Shown one piece after another: positions 51,119 to 58,883 of a stretch of DNA of 64,000 bases. The position numbers were made by a program, and so were the translations under genes. The first letter of the stretch is position 1. The number at the start of each line of letters is the position of its first letter. Under the pieces are notes generated by a model. It was given only the letters and a program-made list of their open reading frames with translations, was not told the DNA's origin and made no database searches. This DNA is from Sulfuricella sp. GTDB lineage: Bacteria > Pseudomonadota > Gammaproteobacteria > Burkholderiales > Sulfuricellaceae. The DNA is taken from positions 32,018 through 96,017 of the forward strand of contig JAGXQV010000056.1 in assembly GCA_018336195.1 (NCBI GenBank). Reading direction: 5' to 3'.

Positions 51119-53374
51119 ATGCCTGCTGAGATTCCTGAATCCCCCCTCGATACCAAGCAGCAACGCCATCTCGCCCATGTTCGCCGGGATAGCGACGGGC
51201 AATGGCACCAACACCTGCTTCCCGATCACGCGAACGGCGTTGCCCGACTGGCAGAGGAATTCGCCGCCGCCTTTGGCGCGACCGACTGGGCAAGGCTGGC
51301 CGGACTGTGGCACGACCTGGGAAAATCCCGCCCGCCATTCCAGCGTTACATCAGAAAAGCCAGCGGTTTTGATTCCGAAGCCCACATCGAAGGCGGGCCG
51401 GGGCGGGTGGATCATTCCACGGCGGGGGCGATTCATGCCGTGGAAAAGCTCGGGTTGCAGGGGCGCATCCTGGCTTACCTGATTGCCGGGCACCACGCCG
51501 GTTTGCCCGACTGGAACACCGGTGAAGCGGGGCAATCGTCCTTGTTCCAGCGAATTGAAAAAGGTAAACAGCAAGGGCTATTGGAAGATGCTTTAAGGGG
51601 TTCACCGGCGTTACCCGATCAACCGCGCCCCGCTTCATCGCCGCCGCAACAAGGCGCATGGGCGCTATGGATCAGGCTGCTCTATTCCTGCCTGGTCGAT
51701 GCCGATTTTCTCGATACCGAAGCTTTCATGGATGGCGAAAAAGCCGCACAACGCGCGGCGTATCCGGTGCTGGCGGAATTGCTGCCGCGCTTCGACGCCT
51801 ACATGGCAGGCAAGGGCGGCGACTCCCCGGTCAATCGCATTCGCGCCGAGGTGTTGCGGCAGTGCCGCGAAAAATCCGCCTTGGCCCCCGGCCTGTTTTC
51901 CCTCACGGTGCCGACCGGTGGCGGCAAAACCCTTTCCAGCATGGCCTTCGCGCTTGATCATGCGTTGCAGCACGGCAAGCGACGGGTGATTTACGTCATC
52001 CCCTACACCAGCATCCTCGAACAGACGGCGGGCATCTTCCGCGACATTTTCGGCGCAGAAAACGTCATCGAGCATCACAGCAATCTCGACCCGGACAAGG
52101 AAGATTCGCGCTCCCGGCTGGCGGCGGAAAACTGGGATGCGCCCATCATCGTCACCACCAACGTGCAGTTTTTCGAGTCGCTGTTCGCCGCGCGCAGCAG
52201 TCGGTGCCGCAAGCTGCACAACATCGTGGGGAGCGTGGTGGTGATCGACGAAGCGCAACTGCTGCCCCCGGGATTCCTCAGCCCGATCCTGCATGTGATC
52301 GACGATCTGGCACGCAATTACGGCGTGACCTTCGTCCTTTCCACCGCCACCCAGCCGGCCTTTTCACCCCGCCAAAAATTCCCCGGCTTGGGCAATGTGT
52401 ACGAACTGATGGATGAGCCGGACGCCCTTTATACCGACCTCAAGCGGGTTGAAACGGAATTGCCTGGCGATTTTTCCACGCCGCTCACTTGGGAAGACAT
52501 CGCCCTGGAATTGCAGCAATACCCCTCGGTGTTGTGCATCGTCAACTCTCGCGCCGATTGCCGCGAACTGCATCAGTTGATGCCCAAGGATACGATTCAT
52601 CTTTCTGCGCTGATGTGCGGCGAACATCGTAGCCGGGTCATTGCCGAAATCAAGCAGCGGCTCAAGGACGGCATCCCCACCCGTGTGGTGAGCACCCAAT
52701 TGGTCGAAGCCGGGGTGGATATGAGCTTCCCCGTGGTTTACCGCGCCCTGGCCGGGTTGGACGCCATCGCCCAAGCCGCCGGGCGCTGCAACCGGGAAGG
52801 CGAATTGCCCGGAAAAGGCCGGGTGGTGGTGTTCGTCCCGCCCAAGCCCGCCGCGCCCGGCCTGCTTCTCAAAGCCCAGCAAGGCGGGGCGGAAATCCTG
52901 CGCCTGGCACCCGGCGACCCGCTCACCCGCGCTAATTTCGAGGCCTATTTCCGGCTTTACTACGCCAGCCTCAACAGCCTCGACGGCAAGGACATCGTCG
53001 CCCTGCTCGACATGAATAATCGCGGCGGCGCGCTAAAGGGCGAACTCAGCTTCCGCAGCGCCGCCGAACGCTTCCGCCTCATCGACGAAGACGGGCAGAG
53101 CGCCGTAATCGTCCGCTACGGCGAAAGTCCCGGCCTGCTCGCCGCGCTGGCGGGCGCAACCGAGGCGGGGCAACGCCGTGCGCTGCTGCGTAAACTGCAA
53201 CGCTACACGGTCAATCTCCGCGAACGCGACTGGCGGCTGCTCGCCCAGCGTGGCGACGTGACCGAACTATTCCCCGGCGTCCATGCGCAAACCTGCGACG
53301 GGCTTTATGACGAAAAGCGCGGGCTGTCCATCGACAAGGATGCCGTGCTGGCACCGGATCAATTGCAGGCTTGA
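51119..53374 (+). CDS. cas3: CRISPR-associated helicase/nuclease Cas3 (type I-C)
   Basis: 751 residues from the ATG at 51119, chosen because AGGGAG is about 6 bases upstream; an upstream ATG at 51068 has no ribosome site. The HD nuclease domain is complete: LWHDLGKS (H65, D66), VDHSTAG (H99) and AGHHAGLP (H125, H126). Helicase motifs: VPTGGGKT (Walker A, 264-271), VVIDEAQLL (DEAQ, 377-380), FVLSTATQPA, STQLVEAGVDMSFPVVYRAL and QAAGRCNREGE. Cas3 unwinds and degrades DNA marked by Cascade. The enzyme looks functional even though its Cascade is broken. The next gene expected in I-C, cas5, is missing. Confidence 0.95.
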   Translation: MPAEIPESPLDTKQQRHLAHVRRDSDGQWHQHLLPDHANGVARLAEEFAAAFGATDWARLAGLWHDLGKSRPPFQRYIRKASGFDSEAHIEGGPGRVDHSTAGAIHAVEKLGLQGRILAYLIAGHHAGLPDWNTGEAGQSSLFQRIEKGKQQGLLEDALRGSPALPDQPRPASSPPQQGAWALWIRLLYSCLVDADFLDTEAFMDGEKAAQRAAYPVLAELLPRFDAYMAGKGGDSPVNRIRAEVLRQCREKSALAPGLFSLTVPTGGGKTLSSMAFALDHALQHGKRRVIYVIPYTSILEQTAGIFRDIFGAENVIEHHSNLDPDKEDSRSRLAAENWDAPIIVTTNVQFFESLFAARSSRCRKLHNIVGSVVVIDEAQLLPPGFLSPILHVIDDLARNYGVTFVLSTATQPAFSPRQKFPGLGNVYELMDEPDALYTDLKRVETELPGDFSTPLTWEDIALELQQYPSVLCIVNSRADCRELHQLMPKDTIHLSALMCGEHRSRVIAEIKQRLKDGIPTRVVSTQLVEAGVDMSFPVVYRALAGLDAIAQAAGRCNREGELPGKGRVVVFVPPKPAAPGLLLKAQQGGAEILRLAPGDPLTRANFEAYFRLYYASLNSLDGKDIVALLDMNNRGGALKGELSFRSAAERFRLIDEDGQSAVIVRYGESPGLLAALAGATEAGQRRALLRKLQRYTVNLRERDWRLLAQRGDVTELFPGVHAQTCDGLYDEKRGLSIDKDAVLAPDQLQA

Positions 53375-53422
53375 TTCGGCGGCACTCGCGACTATAATGC
53401 ACGAATCGCACGATTCGTGCAT
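53371..53422 (+). promoter_or_regulatory. Promoter and palindromic operator of the first embedded TA module
   Basis: TTGATT (53371-53376) and TATAAT (53393-53398) are spaced by 16 bases, a strong sigma-70 promoter that overlaps the cas3 stop. Right on the -10 box starts a perfect 12-bp palindrome, ATGCACGAATCG, with 2 bases between its arms (53397-53422), fitting autorepression by the antitoxin. So the TA genes are expressed on their own. Confidence 0.85.
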
Positions 53423-53438
53423 TTCGCATGGAGGTAAT

Positions 53439-53699
53439 ATGAAAACCGCAACCGCAACCGAAGTCAAAAGTAAATTTGGCCTGTATCTGGATATTGCCCA
53501 GAGAGAACCGGTCATGATCGAGAAATCGGGAAGACAAGCCGTCGTGCTGATTTCCGCCGAGGAATACGCACATCTGCAAAGCCTGGAAGACCTGGCGCTC
53601 AGCCGGAAAATCCGCGACGCCATCGCCGAAGGTTATGCGGGAGTCGAGGAAACCCAGCACTTCCTCGCCGAAATGGAAGAACGGCATGGCGGCGCTTGA
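53439..53699 (+). CDS. Phd/YefM family antitoxin (TA module 1)
   Basis: 86 residues from the ATG at 53439, with GGAGG 4 bases upstream. N-terminal Phd/YefM DNA-binding fold: TATATEVKSKFGLYLDIAQREPVMIEKSGRQAVVLISAEEYAHLQ. The acidic C-terminus should neutralise the toxin. It sits just after cas3 in the cas orientation and overlaps the toxin gene by 14 bases. Confidence 0.92.
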   Translation: MKTATATEVKSKFGLYLDIAQREPVMIEKSGRQAVVLISAEEYAHLQSLEDLALSRKIRDAIAEGYAGVEETQHFLAEMEERHGGA

Positions 53700-53961
53700 C
53701 CTTTCCCGGCAGGCACTGGCCTTCCTGCGCGACCTGCCGCCCAAGCAATTCCGCCAAGTCATGATGAAGGTTCTGGAACTCGCCAGGGAGCCGGCCCCTA
53801 ACGACGCCATCGCCCTGAAAGGCATCGCCGGATATTTCCGGGTGGACATCGGCGAGTATCGGATTGCCTATACCCAGGCCGATCATGCTCTGCAAATCGC
53901 GGTGATCGAGAAGCGTAACGACGATGCGGTATATCGGGTTTTGAAGCGGAAGCTGGAGTGA
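53686..53961 (+). CDS. RelE/ParE-type toxin (TA module 1)
   Basis: 91 residues from the ATG at 53686. The RelE/ParE barrel is visible: ALAFLRDLPPKQFRQVMMKVLELA, DAIALKGIAGYFRVDIGEYRIAY and IAVIEKRNDDAVYRVLKRKL. RelE toxins cut mRNA on the ribosome and ParE toxins poison gyrase; sequence alone leaves this open. It looks intact. Confidence 0.88.
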   Translation: MAALDLSRQALAFLRDLPPKQFRQVMMKVLELAREPAPNDAIALKGIAGYFRVDIGEYRIAYTQADHALQIAVIEKRNDDAVYRVLKRKLE

Positions 53962-54115
53962 TCCGGGAAGTGGGGTTGGCGAGGGAACGAATTCCCCCGC
54001 CTGTTTAGGCTCGTATCAGCCAAGTGAGGTCAAAACACGACGCCCATGCGGTTTGAATTGAATTCCGCAGTGATGGGTGATGAGGAATGGGTGATGAATA
54101 CCACCCTCCACCATC
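53962..54115 (+). other. Junction region where cas5 and the 5' part of cas8c are missing
   Basis: In type I-C loci the order is cas3-cas5-cas8c-cas7-cas4-cas1-cas2. These 154 bases, too short for cas5 (about 220-240 codons), separate the toxin gene from the surviving cas8c. No Cas5-like or Cas8c-like frame could be seen. A short direct repeat, GGGTGATGA/GAATGGGTGATGAA, occurs near 54071-54098. Confidence 0.6.
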
Positions 54116-55321
54116 ATGGCGGCGCTCTCCAGCGCCGGGGCGGGTGATTCGGCGGCTGCCGGCCTGTGTCTGGTTTCGGGCGAGTCGGACGAACTGGAAC
54201 GTCTGCACCCGTCGATCAAGGGCGTGTGGGGCGCGCAGAGTTCCGGTGCCAACATCGTTTCCTTCAATCTCGACGCTTTCCGTTCCTACGCCAAGGAACA
54301 AGGCGCCAACGCCCCGGTCGGCAAGCGCGCAGCCTTCGCCTACACCACCGCGCTCAACCACTTGCTGGCGAAAGGCTCGAAGCAGCGCATTCAGGTCGGC
54401 GACGCGTCCACCGTGTTCTGGGCGGAAAAGCCGGGGCATTCCATGGAAACCCTGTTCCCCCGCGCGCTTGGCGAGGCGGAGCGCGACGACCCGGACATTG
54501 GCACGGATGCGGTAAAGGCCTTGCTTGCCGCGCCGCATTCCGGGGCCGAGTTTTTCGAGGACGGCGACACCCGTTTTTACGTGCTGGGACTGGCCCCCAA
54601 CGCCGCGCGCATCGCCGTGCGTTTCTGGGAAACCCGAAGCGTCGCCGAACTGGCCGTCAACATCCGCCGTCATTTCGACGATTTGCGCATTGACCATGCC
54701 CCGCACGAGGCGGACACCCTATCGTTGTTTCGCCTGCTGGTCGCCACCGCGACGCAGGGCAAGGCGGAAAACATCCCGCCCAACCTGGGCGGCGAACTGT
54801 TGCGCAGCGTGATCGGCGGGCTGCCTTATCCGCAAACCCTGCTTTCCGGCGCTATTCGCCGAATTCGTGCGGAGCAGGAGGTGACCTACCCGCGTGCCGC
54901 CATCATCAAGGCTAGTCTCAACCGTTACTCGAAAATGGAGGAACTCAAGATGTCCCTGGACGAAAACAACCTCAATCCCGCCTATCGGCTGGGCCGCCTG
55001 TTTGCGGTGCTGGAACGCGCACAGGAACGCGCCAGCCCCAATCTCAACGCGACGATCCGGGATCGCTATTACGGCGCGGCATCCAGTACCCCGGTAACGG
55101 TTTTCCCGACCTTGCTCAAGCTCAAGAACCATCACGTCGCCAAGCTCGACAACAAGGGCGAAGCGGTGAACCTGGAAAAGCTGATTGGGCAGATCGTGGA
55201 CGGAATAGACGATTTTCCCGCCCAACTCGGACTGCATGACCAAGGCCGTTTCGCCATCGGCTATTACCATCAGCGGCAGGCATTTTTCACTAAATCCGAC
55301 AAGAACGAACAAGGAGAATAA
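54116..55321 (+). pseudogene. cas8c: cas8c (csd1) lacking about its first third
   Basis: 401 codons, while complete Cas8c/Csd1 proteins have nearly 600. Homology begins with AGLCLVSGE, RLHPSIKGVWGAQSSGANIVSFN and then follows Csd1 to the end ([48 protein letters not shown]). The missing N-terminal part is the region of the large subunit that recognises the PAM and contacts Cas5. The ATG at 54116 has no ribosome site, so the truncated protein may not be made. The frame is otherwise undamaged. Confidence 0.85.
54950..55321 (+). CDS. cas11c: Cas11c small subunit from internal start in cas8c
   Basis: In type I-C the small subunit is made from an internal start near the end of cas8c (established for other I-C loci). 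Here an ATG at 54950, codon 279 of the truncated frame, is preceded by GGAGGA with a 7-base spacer, a near-ideal ribosome site. It opens a 123-residue protein beginning [20 protein letters not shown], helical and of the expected size. This is the only Cascade subunit in the locus that looks whole. Confidence 0.7.
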   Translation: MSLDENNLNPAYRLGRLFAVLERAQERASPNLNATIRDRYYGAASSTPVTVFPTLLKLKNHHVAKLDNKGEAVNLEKLIGQIVDGIDDFPAQLGLHDQGRFAIGYYHQRQAFFTKSDKNEQGE

Positions 55322-55323
55322 GC

Positions 55324-55656
55324 ATGGCTTTGAATAATCGCTACGATTTTGTACTGCTGTTCGACGTGAAGGACGGCAACCCCAACGGCGACCCGGACGC
55401 CGGCAACCTGCCGCGCGTGGATGCCGAAACCGGGCGCGGGCTGGTGACGGACGTGAGCCTCAAGCGCAAGGTGCGTAATTTCGTCGGCATCGTCAAAGGC
55501 GAACAACCGCCGTTCGAGATATACGTCAAGGAAAAAGCCATCCTCAACAAGCAGCATGCAGCACTGGAGCTATTGCCCGCGCCAGTGCGGCTTGATCCAC
55601 CTGGAGCAGGCGTTTGCCGAAAACGTCCACACCCAGCGCGGCAACGCGGTGCATGA
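55324..55656 (+). pseudogene. cas7c: cas7 (csd2) cut after about 78 codons
   Basis: It opens as normal Cas7c/Csd2 ([28 protein letters not shown], then [18 protein letters not shown]) but homology stops at about codon 78 (AILNKQH, near 55557). From there the DNA is cas4 in another frame, so the remaining 32 codons to the stop at 55656 are meaningless. Full Csd2 has about 290 residues and forms the crRNA backbone. A deletion of several hundred bases joined the middle of cas7 to the start of cas4. It cannot be functional. Confidence 0.9.
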
Positions 55657-56143
55657 GCGGGTGGACGAGCCGGGTTTCGAGGAAAAGACCGCCGCCCGCG
55701 TCGAGCGCGCCTTGCCGGTGTGGTGCGAGCGGCTGGGGTTATCCGGCAAATGCGATGTGGTGGAATTCCTCCCCGACGGGACGCCTTACCCGGTGGAATA
55801 CAAACACGGCAAGAAGCGCGAAAAACTTCACGACGACCTCCAGCTCGCCGCCCAAGCCGTGTGTCTGGAGGAAATGACCGGCAAGGCGGTGCCCAAGGGC
55901 GCGATTTACCATCATTCCTCACGGCGCCGCCGCGAAGTGGCGATCACCCCGGCGCTGCGCACCAAGCTTGAAGAAACCGTCGCCGCCGTGCGCGCCATGC
56001 TGTCGTCCGGCAAGCTGCCCGCGCCGGTCAACGATGCGCGCTGCCGCGAATGTTCGCTGGCCGATATTTGCCAACCCCAGGCGCTGGCGGGGAAATCCCG
56101 CCAACACGAGGTGGCGGCGAGCCTTTATGAGGTGAGCGAATGA
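55556..56143 (+). CDS. cas4: CRISPR-associated exonuclease Cas4, N-terminally trimmed
   Basis: 195 residues. All four cluster cysteines remain: C7 (SYCPRQC) and C163, C166, C172 ([10 protein letters not shown]). The RecB-type nuclease core is visible in [20 protein letters not shown] and [14 protein letters not shown]. Relatives start about a dozen residues earlier (ISALQHW…); here the deletion that removed most of cas7 also took the start, and translation must begin at ATG 55556 inside the fused cas7 frame without its own ribosome site. Cas4 trims and orients new spacers with Cas1-Cas2. The stop sits in ATGA, the stop/start overlap expected with cas1. Confidence 0.85.
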   Translation: MQHWSYCPRQCGLIHLEQAFAENVHTQRGNAVHERVDEPGFEEKTAARVERALPVWCERLGLSGKCDVVEFLPDGTPYPVEYKHGKKREKLHDDLQLAAQAVCLEEMTGKAVPKGAIYHHSSRRRREVAITPALRTKLEETVAAVRAMLSSGKLPAPVNDARCRECSLADICQPQALAGKSRQHEVAASLYEVSE

Positions 56144-56147
56144 GTGC

Positions 56148-56546
56148 CTATGTCGTGAGGTGCGCCAAGGCTTCGGCGGGGGAGAGGGTCTTGATGCCGC
56201 TCTCGGGCGGGAAATGGCGGGGATTGCCGGCGATGACAACGCAGTTCGCAAGGCGTGCCGCAGCGATGAATCGCCCATCATCCGGATCCGGCAAGCGGGT
56301 CGTGTCCAGCGGCTCAGGCACTACGAATAACCCCAACTGCATCAAGTCGTCCAGCAGGTCGGCGACTTCACTTTTTACAAAGCCGAATTTTTCGCGGTTC
56401 AACACCTGTACATATTCCAGGTGCACCTCATGGCTGATGACGGGCTGCAATTTATTGTCGCGTATCGCCTCAACCAGACGCGATGCAACGCCGCCCGGCG
56501 TGAGCAGCGCCGAAACCAACACATTGGTATCAATGACTGCCCGCAT
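56148..56546 (-). CDS. PIN-domain toxin (VapC-like, COG1569 type) (TA module 2)
   Basis: 132 residues. PIN-domain acidic residues: VIDTNVLVSALL at the start, HEVHLEYVQVL in the middle and LPDPDDGRFIAAA, giving the metal cluster of an RNase. It is encoded on the strand opposite to the cas genes, between cas4 and cas1, and overlaps its antitoxin gene by 17 bases. It appears intact. Confidence 0.88.
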   Translation of the reverse strand: MRAVIDTNVLVSALLTPGGVASRLVEAIRDNKLQPVISHEVHLEYVQVLNREKFGFVKSEVADLLDDLMQLGLFVVPEPLDTTRLPDPDDGRFIAAARLANCVVIAGNPRHFPPESGIKTLSPAEALAHLTT

Positions 56547-56835
56547 CGCGCTCTCGGCGTTCCTTGCGCATCAGCGCGATTTCGGCGTCGATTTCCTCCA
56601 TTGTCATCTTGTCCAGCCCGAGTTCAATGGAATGCTGTTGCATCTTCCGCACGGTATTTGCGAAACGTTCCGCGCGTATCGCGCGCAATGTGGTCTCCAG
56701 CGATTCGGGATCGGAATGCACCAGCAGCGCAAACGGCTTGCCGTTGCGGGTGATCACGATCTCCTCGCCGGCCTCCAGCTTGGCCCATACCTTGCCCGAT
56801 TCGGCGCGCAATTCCTTGGTGGTGACAAAATCCAT
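56530..56835 (-). CDS. Phd/YefM-like antitoxin (TA module 2)
   Basis: 101 residues from the ATG at 56835, with GGAGAGAG upstream. Phd fold: MDFVTTKELRAESGKVWAKLEAGEEIVITRNGKPFALLVHSD. The acidic tail with MTMEEIDAEIALMRKERRER should bind the PIN toxin. The first gene of the minus-strand pair. Confidence 0.85.
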   Translation of the reverse strand: MDFVTTKELRAESGKVWAKLEAGEEIVITRNGKPFALLVHSDPESLETTLRAIRAERFANTVRKMQQHSIELGLDKMTMEEIDAEIALMRKERRERDAGSH

Positions 56836-56845
56836 GACTCTCTCC

Positions 56846-56870
56846 GGTACGCAATGATGTACCCAATATA
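56846..56870 (-). promoter_or_regulatory. Promoter and operator of TA module 2, abutting cas1
   Basis: On the minus strand TATATT (56870-56865) is a likely -10 box. It is followed by GGTAC-8 bases-GTACC, a palindrome that would block the promoter when bound by the antitoxin. The -35 region would lie inside the first codons of cas1. No ribosome site for cas1 is present in this DNA. Confidence 0.6.
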
Positions 56871-56876
56871 GCACCC

Positions 56877-57914
56877 ATGCGCACCCTCCTCAACACGCTC
56901 TACATCATGACGCCGGGTGCTTACGCCCATCTCGAAAACGACACCCTGCGCATCGACGTGGAGCACGTCAAACGCCTCCAGGTGCCGCTGCACCACCTCG
57001 GTGGCGTGGTGTGTTTCGGCGACGCGATGCTCTCCCCCGCGCTGATGCACCGCCTCGCCGACGAAGGCAAATCGCTGGTGCTGCTGGATCGCAACGGGCG
57101 CTTCAAAGCGCGTCTGGAAGGCGCAGTGTCCGGCAATATCCTGCTGCGCCAAGCCCAGCACCGCGTCGCCGGGGATGCCCGATTCGCCCTCGATACCGCC
57201 CGCGCCGCCATCGCCGGCAAATTGCGCAACAGCCGCCAGATCCTCCTGCGCGGTGCGCGCGAAGCCGACGACGAAACCGACCGGCGCGCCTTGAGCGAAG
57301 CGGCGGAAGCCCTCGCCAACAGCACCCGCAACCTGCCCGCCGCACCTGACCTCGACACCCTGCGTGGCGTGGAGGGCGAGGCCGCCAAACGCTATTTCGC
57401 CGCCTTCACCCACCTCGTGCGCCCTGATGCCCGCGCTGACTTCAGCCTTGACGGACGCACCCGCCGCCCACCGCGCGACCGCATGAACGCGCTGCTCTCG
57501 TTTCTTTATTCGATGCTCATGAACGACTGCCGCAGCGCCGCCGAAAGCGTCGGCCTCGACCCACAACTCGGCTTCCTCCACGCCGTGCGCCCCGGACGCG
57601 CCGCGCTCGCACTCGACCTCATGGAAGAATTCCGTGCCGTCCTCGCCGACCGCCTGGCGCTCACCCTGGTCAATCGCGGCCAGATCGCCGCCAAGGACTT
57701 TACCGAACGCGAAGGCGGCGCGGTCATGCTCGAAGGCGACGCCCGCCGTGCCGTGGTGATCGCCTACCAGGAACGCAAACAGGAAGAAATCACCCACCCC
57801 CTGCTCGACGCCAAAGCCCCGCTGGGCCTGCTTCCGCAACTCCAGGCCCGCTTCATGGCGCGCGCCATACGCGGCGAAATGGCGGAAGGCTATTTACCCT
57901 TCCTCTATCGCTGA
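56877..57914 (+). CDS. cas1: CRISPR-associated endonuclease Cas1 (type I-C)
   Basis: 345 residues, full length. The metal-binding residues are in place: E166 in [12 protein letters not shown]235 in [10 protein letters not shown], and D247/E250 in ALDLMEEFR. With Cas2 it integrates new spacers at the leader end. The ATG at 56877 has no good Shine-Dalgarno sequence: the TA insertion has separated cas1 from cas4, to which it was probably coupled. Confidence 0.95.
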   Translation: MRTLLNTLYIMTPGAYAHLENDTLRIDVEHVKRLQVPLHHLGGVVCFGDAMLSPALMHRLADEGKSLVLLDRNGRFKARLEGAVSGNILLRQAQHRVAGDARFALDTARAAIAGKLRNSRQILLRGAREADDETDRRALSEAAEALANSTRNLPAAPDLDTLRGVEGEAAKRYFAAFTHLVRPDARADFSLDGRTRRPPRDRMNALLSFLYSMLMNDCRSAAESVGLDPQLGFLHAVRPGRAALALDLMEEFRAVLADRLALTLVNRGQIAAKDFTEREGGAVMLEGDARRAVVIAYQERKQEEITHPLLDAKAPLGLLPQLQARFMARAIRGEMAEGYLPFLYR

Positions 57915-57916
57915 CC

Positions 57917-58207
57917 ATGCTCATCATCGTCACCTACGATGTTTCCACCGAAACCGCCGCCGGCCGCAAACGCCTGCGCCGCGTCGCCAAGGTCTGCCTG
58001 TCGGTCGGCCAGCGCGTCCAGAAATCGGTGTTCGAATGTCGCGTCGATTTGATGGGCTACGAGGCCCTGGAACGCCGCCTGCTCGCCGAAATCAACGAAG
58101 CCGAAGACAGCCTGCGCCTGTATCGCCTCACCGAACCGGTGGAAATGCACGTCAAGGAATTCGGCAACATCAAGGCAGTGGATTTCGATGCGCCGCTCGT
58201 GGTTTAA
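57917..58207 (+). CDS. cas2: CRISPR-associated endoribonuclease Cas2
   Basis: 96 residues, two bases after cas1. The ferredoxin-like fold begins [20 protein letters not shown] (catalytic-type Asp), with [11 protein letters not shown] and LRLYRLTEP, all usual for type I-C Cas2. It forms the dimer core of the Cas1-Cas2 integrase. Confidence 0.95.
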   Translation: MLIIVTYDVSTETAAGRKRLRRVAKVCLSVGQRVQKSVFECRVDLMGYEALERRLLAEINEAEDSLRLYRLTEPVEMHVKEFGNIKAVDFDAPLVV

Positions 58208-58409
58208 TCCCTCAAGCGGGCCGGAACAAGGCGCGCGAACCCCCAGCGACGGCGCAAACCCCAGAGGTTCGCGCCGCCGCCAAGCGACTGAAAGCAATGA
58301 AAAAACCTCTCTTCCTTGCAGCACTCAAAACCGCCGGGAACGCTGCGCCCCGGCGGTTCGCGCAAACCGGTATTTTTCTTCAACACCGGCAAGCGCTTAC
58401 AGCAGCACT
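58208..58409 (+). promoter_or_regulatory. CRISPR leader
   Basis: 202 bp between cas2 and the repeat, with no gene. GGTTCGCGC occurs at 58266 and 58355, and its reverse complement at 58233, and the stretch AAAAAACCTCTCTTCCTTGC is in the middle. Repeated GGTTCGCG-type motifs next to cas2 fit a leader that carries the array promoter and integration-guiding sites. Confidence 0.65.
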
Positions 58410-58446
58410 GTAGCGCCCGTCCTCCGGGACGGGCGAGGATTGAAAC
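58410..58446 (+). CRISPR. Single CRISPR repeat (array reduced to one unit)
   Basis: A 37-base unit with a palindromic stem (GCCCGTCC and GGGACGGGC around TCC) and the standard 3' handle ATTGAAAC, directly after the leader. Searching by eye in the next 110 bases to the ferredoxin gene shows no second repeat, so no spacer is flanked by two repeats. The type I-C repeat is usually about 32 bases; this one is slightly longer in the stem. Confidence 0.75.
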
Positions 58447-58559
58447 ATGGAAACGTCCACCTCAGAATAAGGCGTTGTTCACGGCGCGCCTTGGTACAAT
58501 CAGCCCCGGATGCCCGGAAATTCGGGTGCAATTGCTTTTAAGCCTCAAGGGAGAACCGA

Positions 58560-58868
58560 ATGAGCTATTACCAGCGTCACGTATTTTTCTGCACCAATAC
58601 CCGCGAGGACGGTCAGCCGTGCTGTTCCAACCATGGCGCGCAGGAGATGCGCGATTACGCGAAGAAGAAGATCAAGGCGCTCGATCTGAATGGCGCCGGC
58701 AAGGTGCGCATCAACAGCGCCGGTTGTCTGGACCGCTGCGGCGAGGGGCCGGTGCTGGTGGTTTATCCGGAAGCGGTGTGGTACACCTTCGTCGACAAGG
58801 AGGACATCGACGAAATCGTCGAGCAGCACCTGGTCAACGGCAAGGTGGTGGAGCGCTTGAAAATTTGA
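58560..58868 (+). CDS. Thioredoxin-like [2Fe-2S] ferredoxin
   Basis: 102 residues. Cysteines in CTNTREDGQPCC and AGCLDRCGEGP fit the thioredoxin-fold [2Fe-2S] ferredoxin family (NuoE/Fdx-like). The start MSYYQRHVFFC is canonical, with AGGGAGA upstream. It is a soluble electron carrier of unknown partner. It marks the return of ordinary chromosome after the CRISPR locus. Confidence 0.93.
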   Translation: MSYYQRHVFFCTNTREDGQPCCSNHGAQEMRDYAKKKIKALDLNGAGKVRINSAGCLDRCGEGPVLVVYPEAVWYTFVDKEDIDEIVEQHLVNGKVVERLKI

Positions 58869-58883
58869 AGGGGGCGGCGGCGG

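Noticed and set aside
54005..54267. Minus-strand frame over the cas8c joint as a possible cas5 remnant
   Set aside because: The translation has no Cas5 signature and lies on the wrong strand for the cas operon.
58208..58409. Small protein gene inside the CRISPR leader
   Set aside because: Frames here run through from cas2 or lack ribosome sites, and the repeated GGTTCGCGC words fit a leader better.
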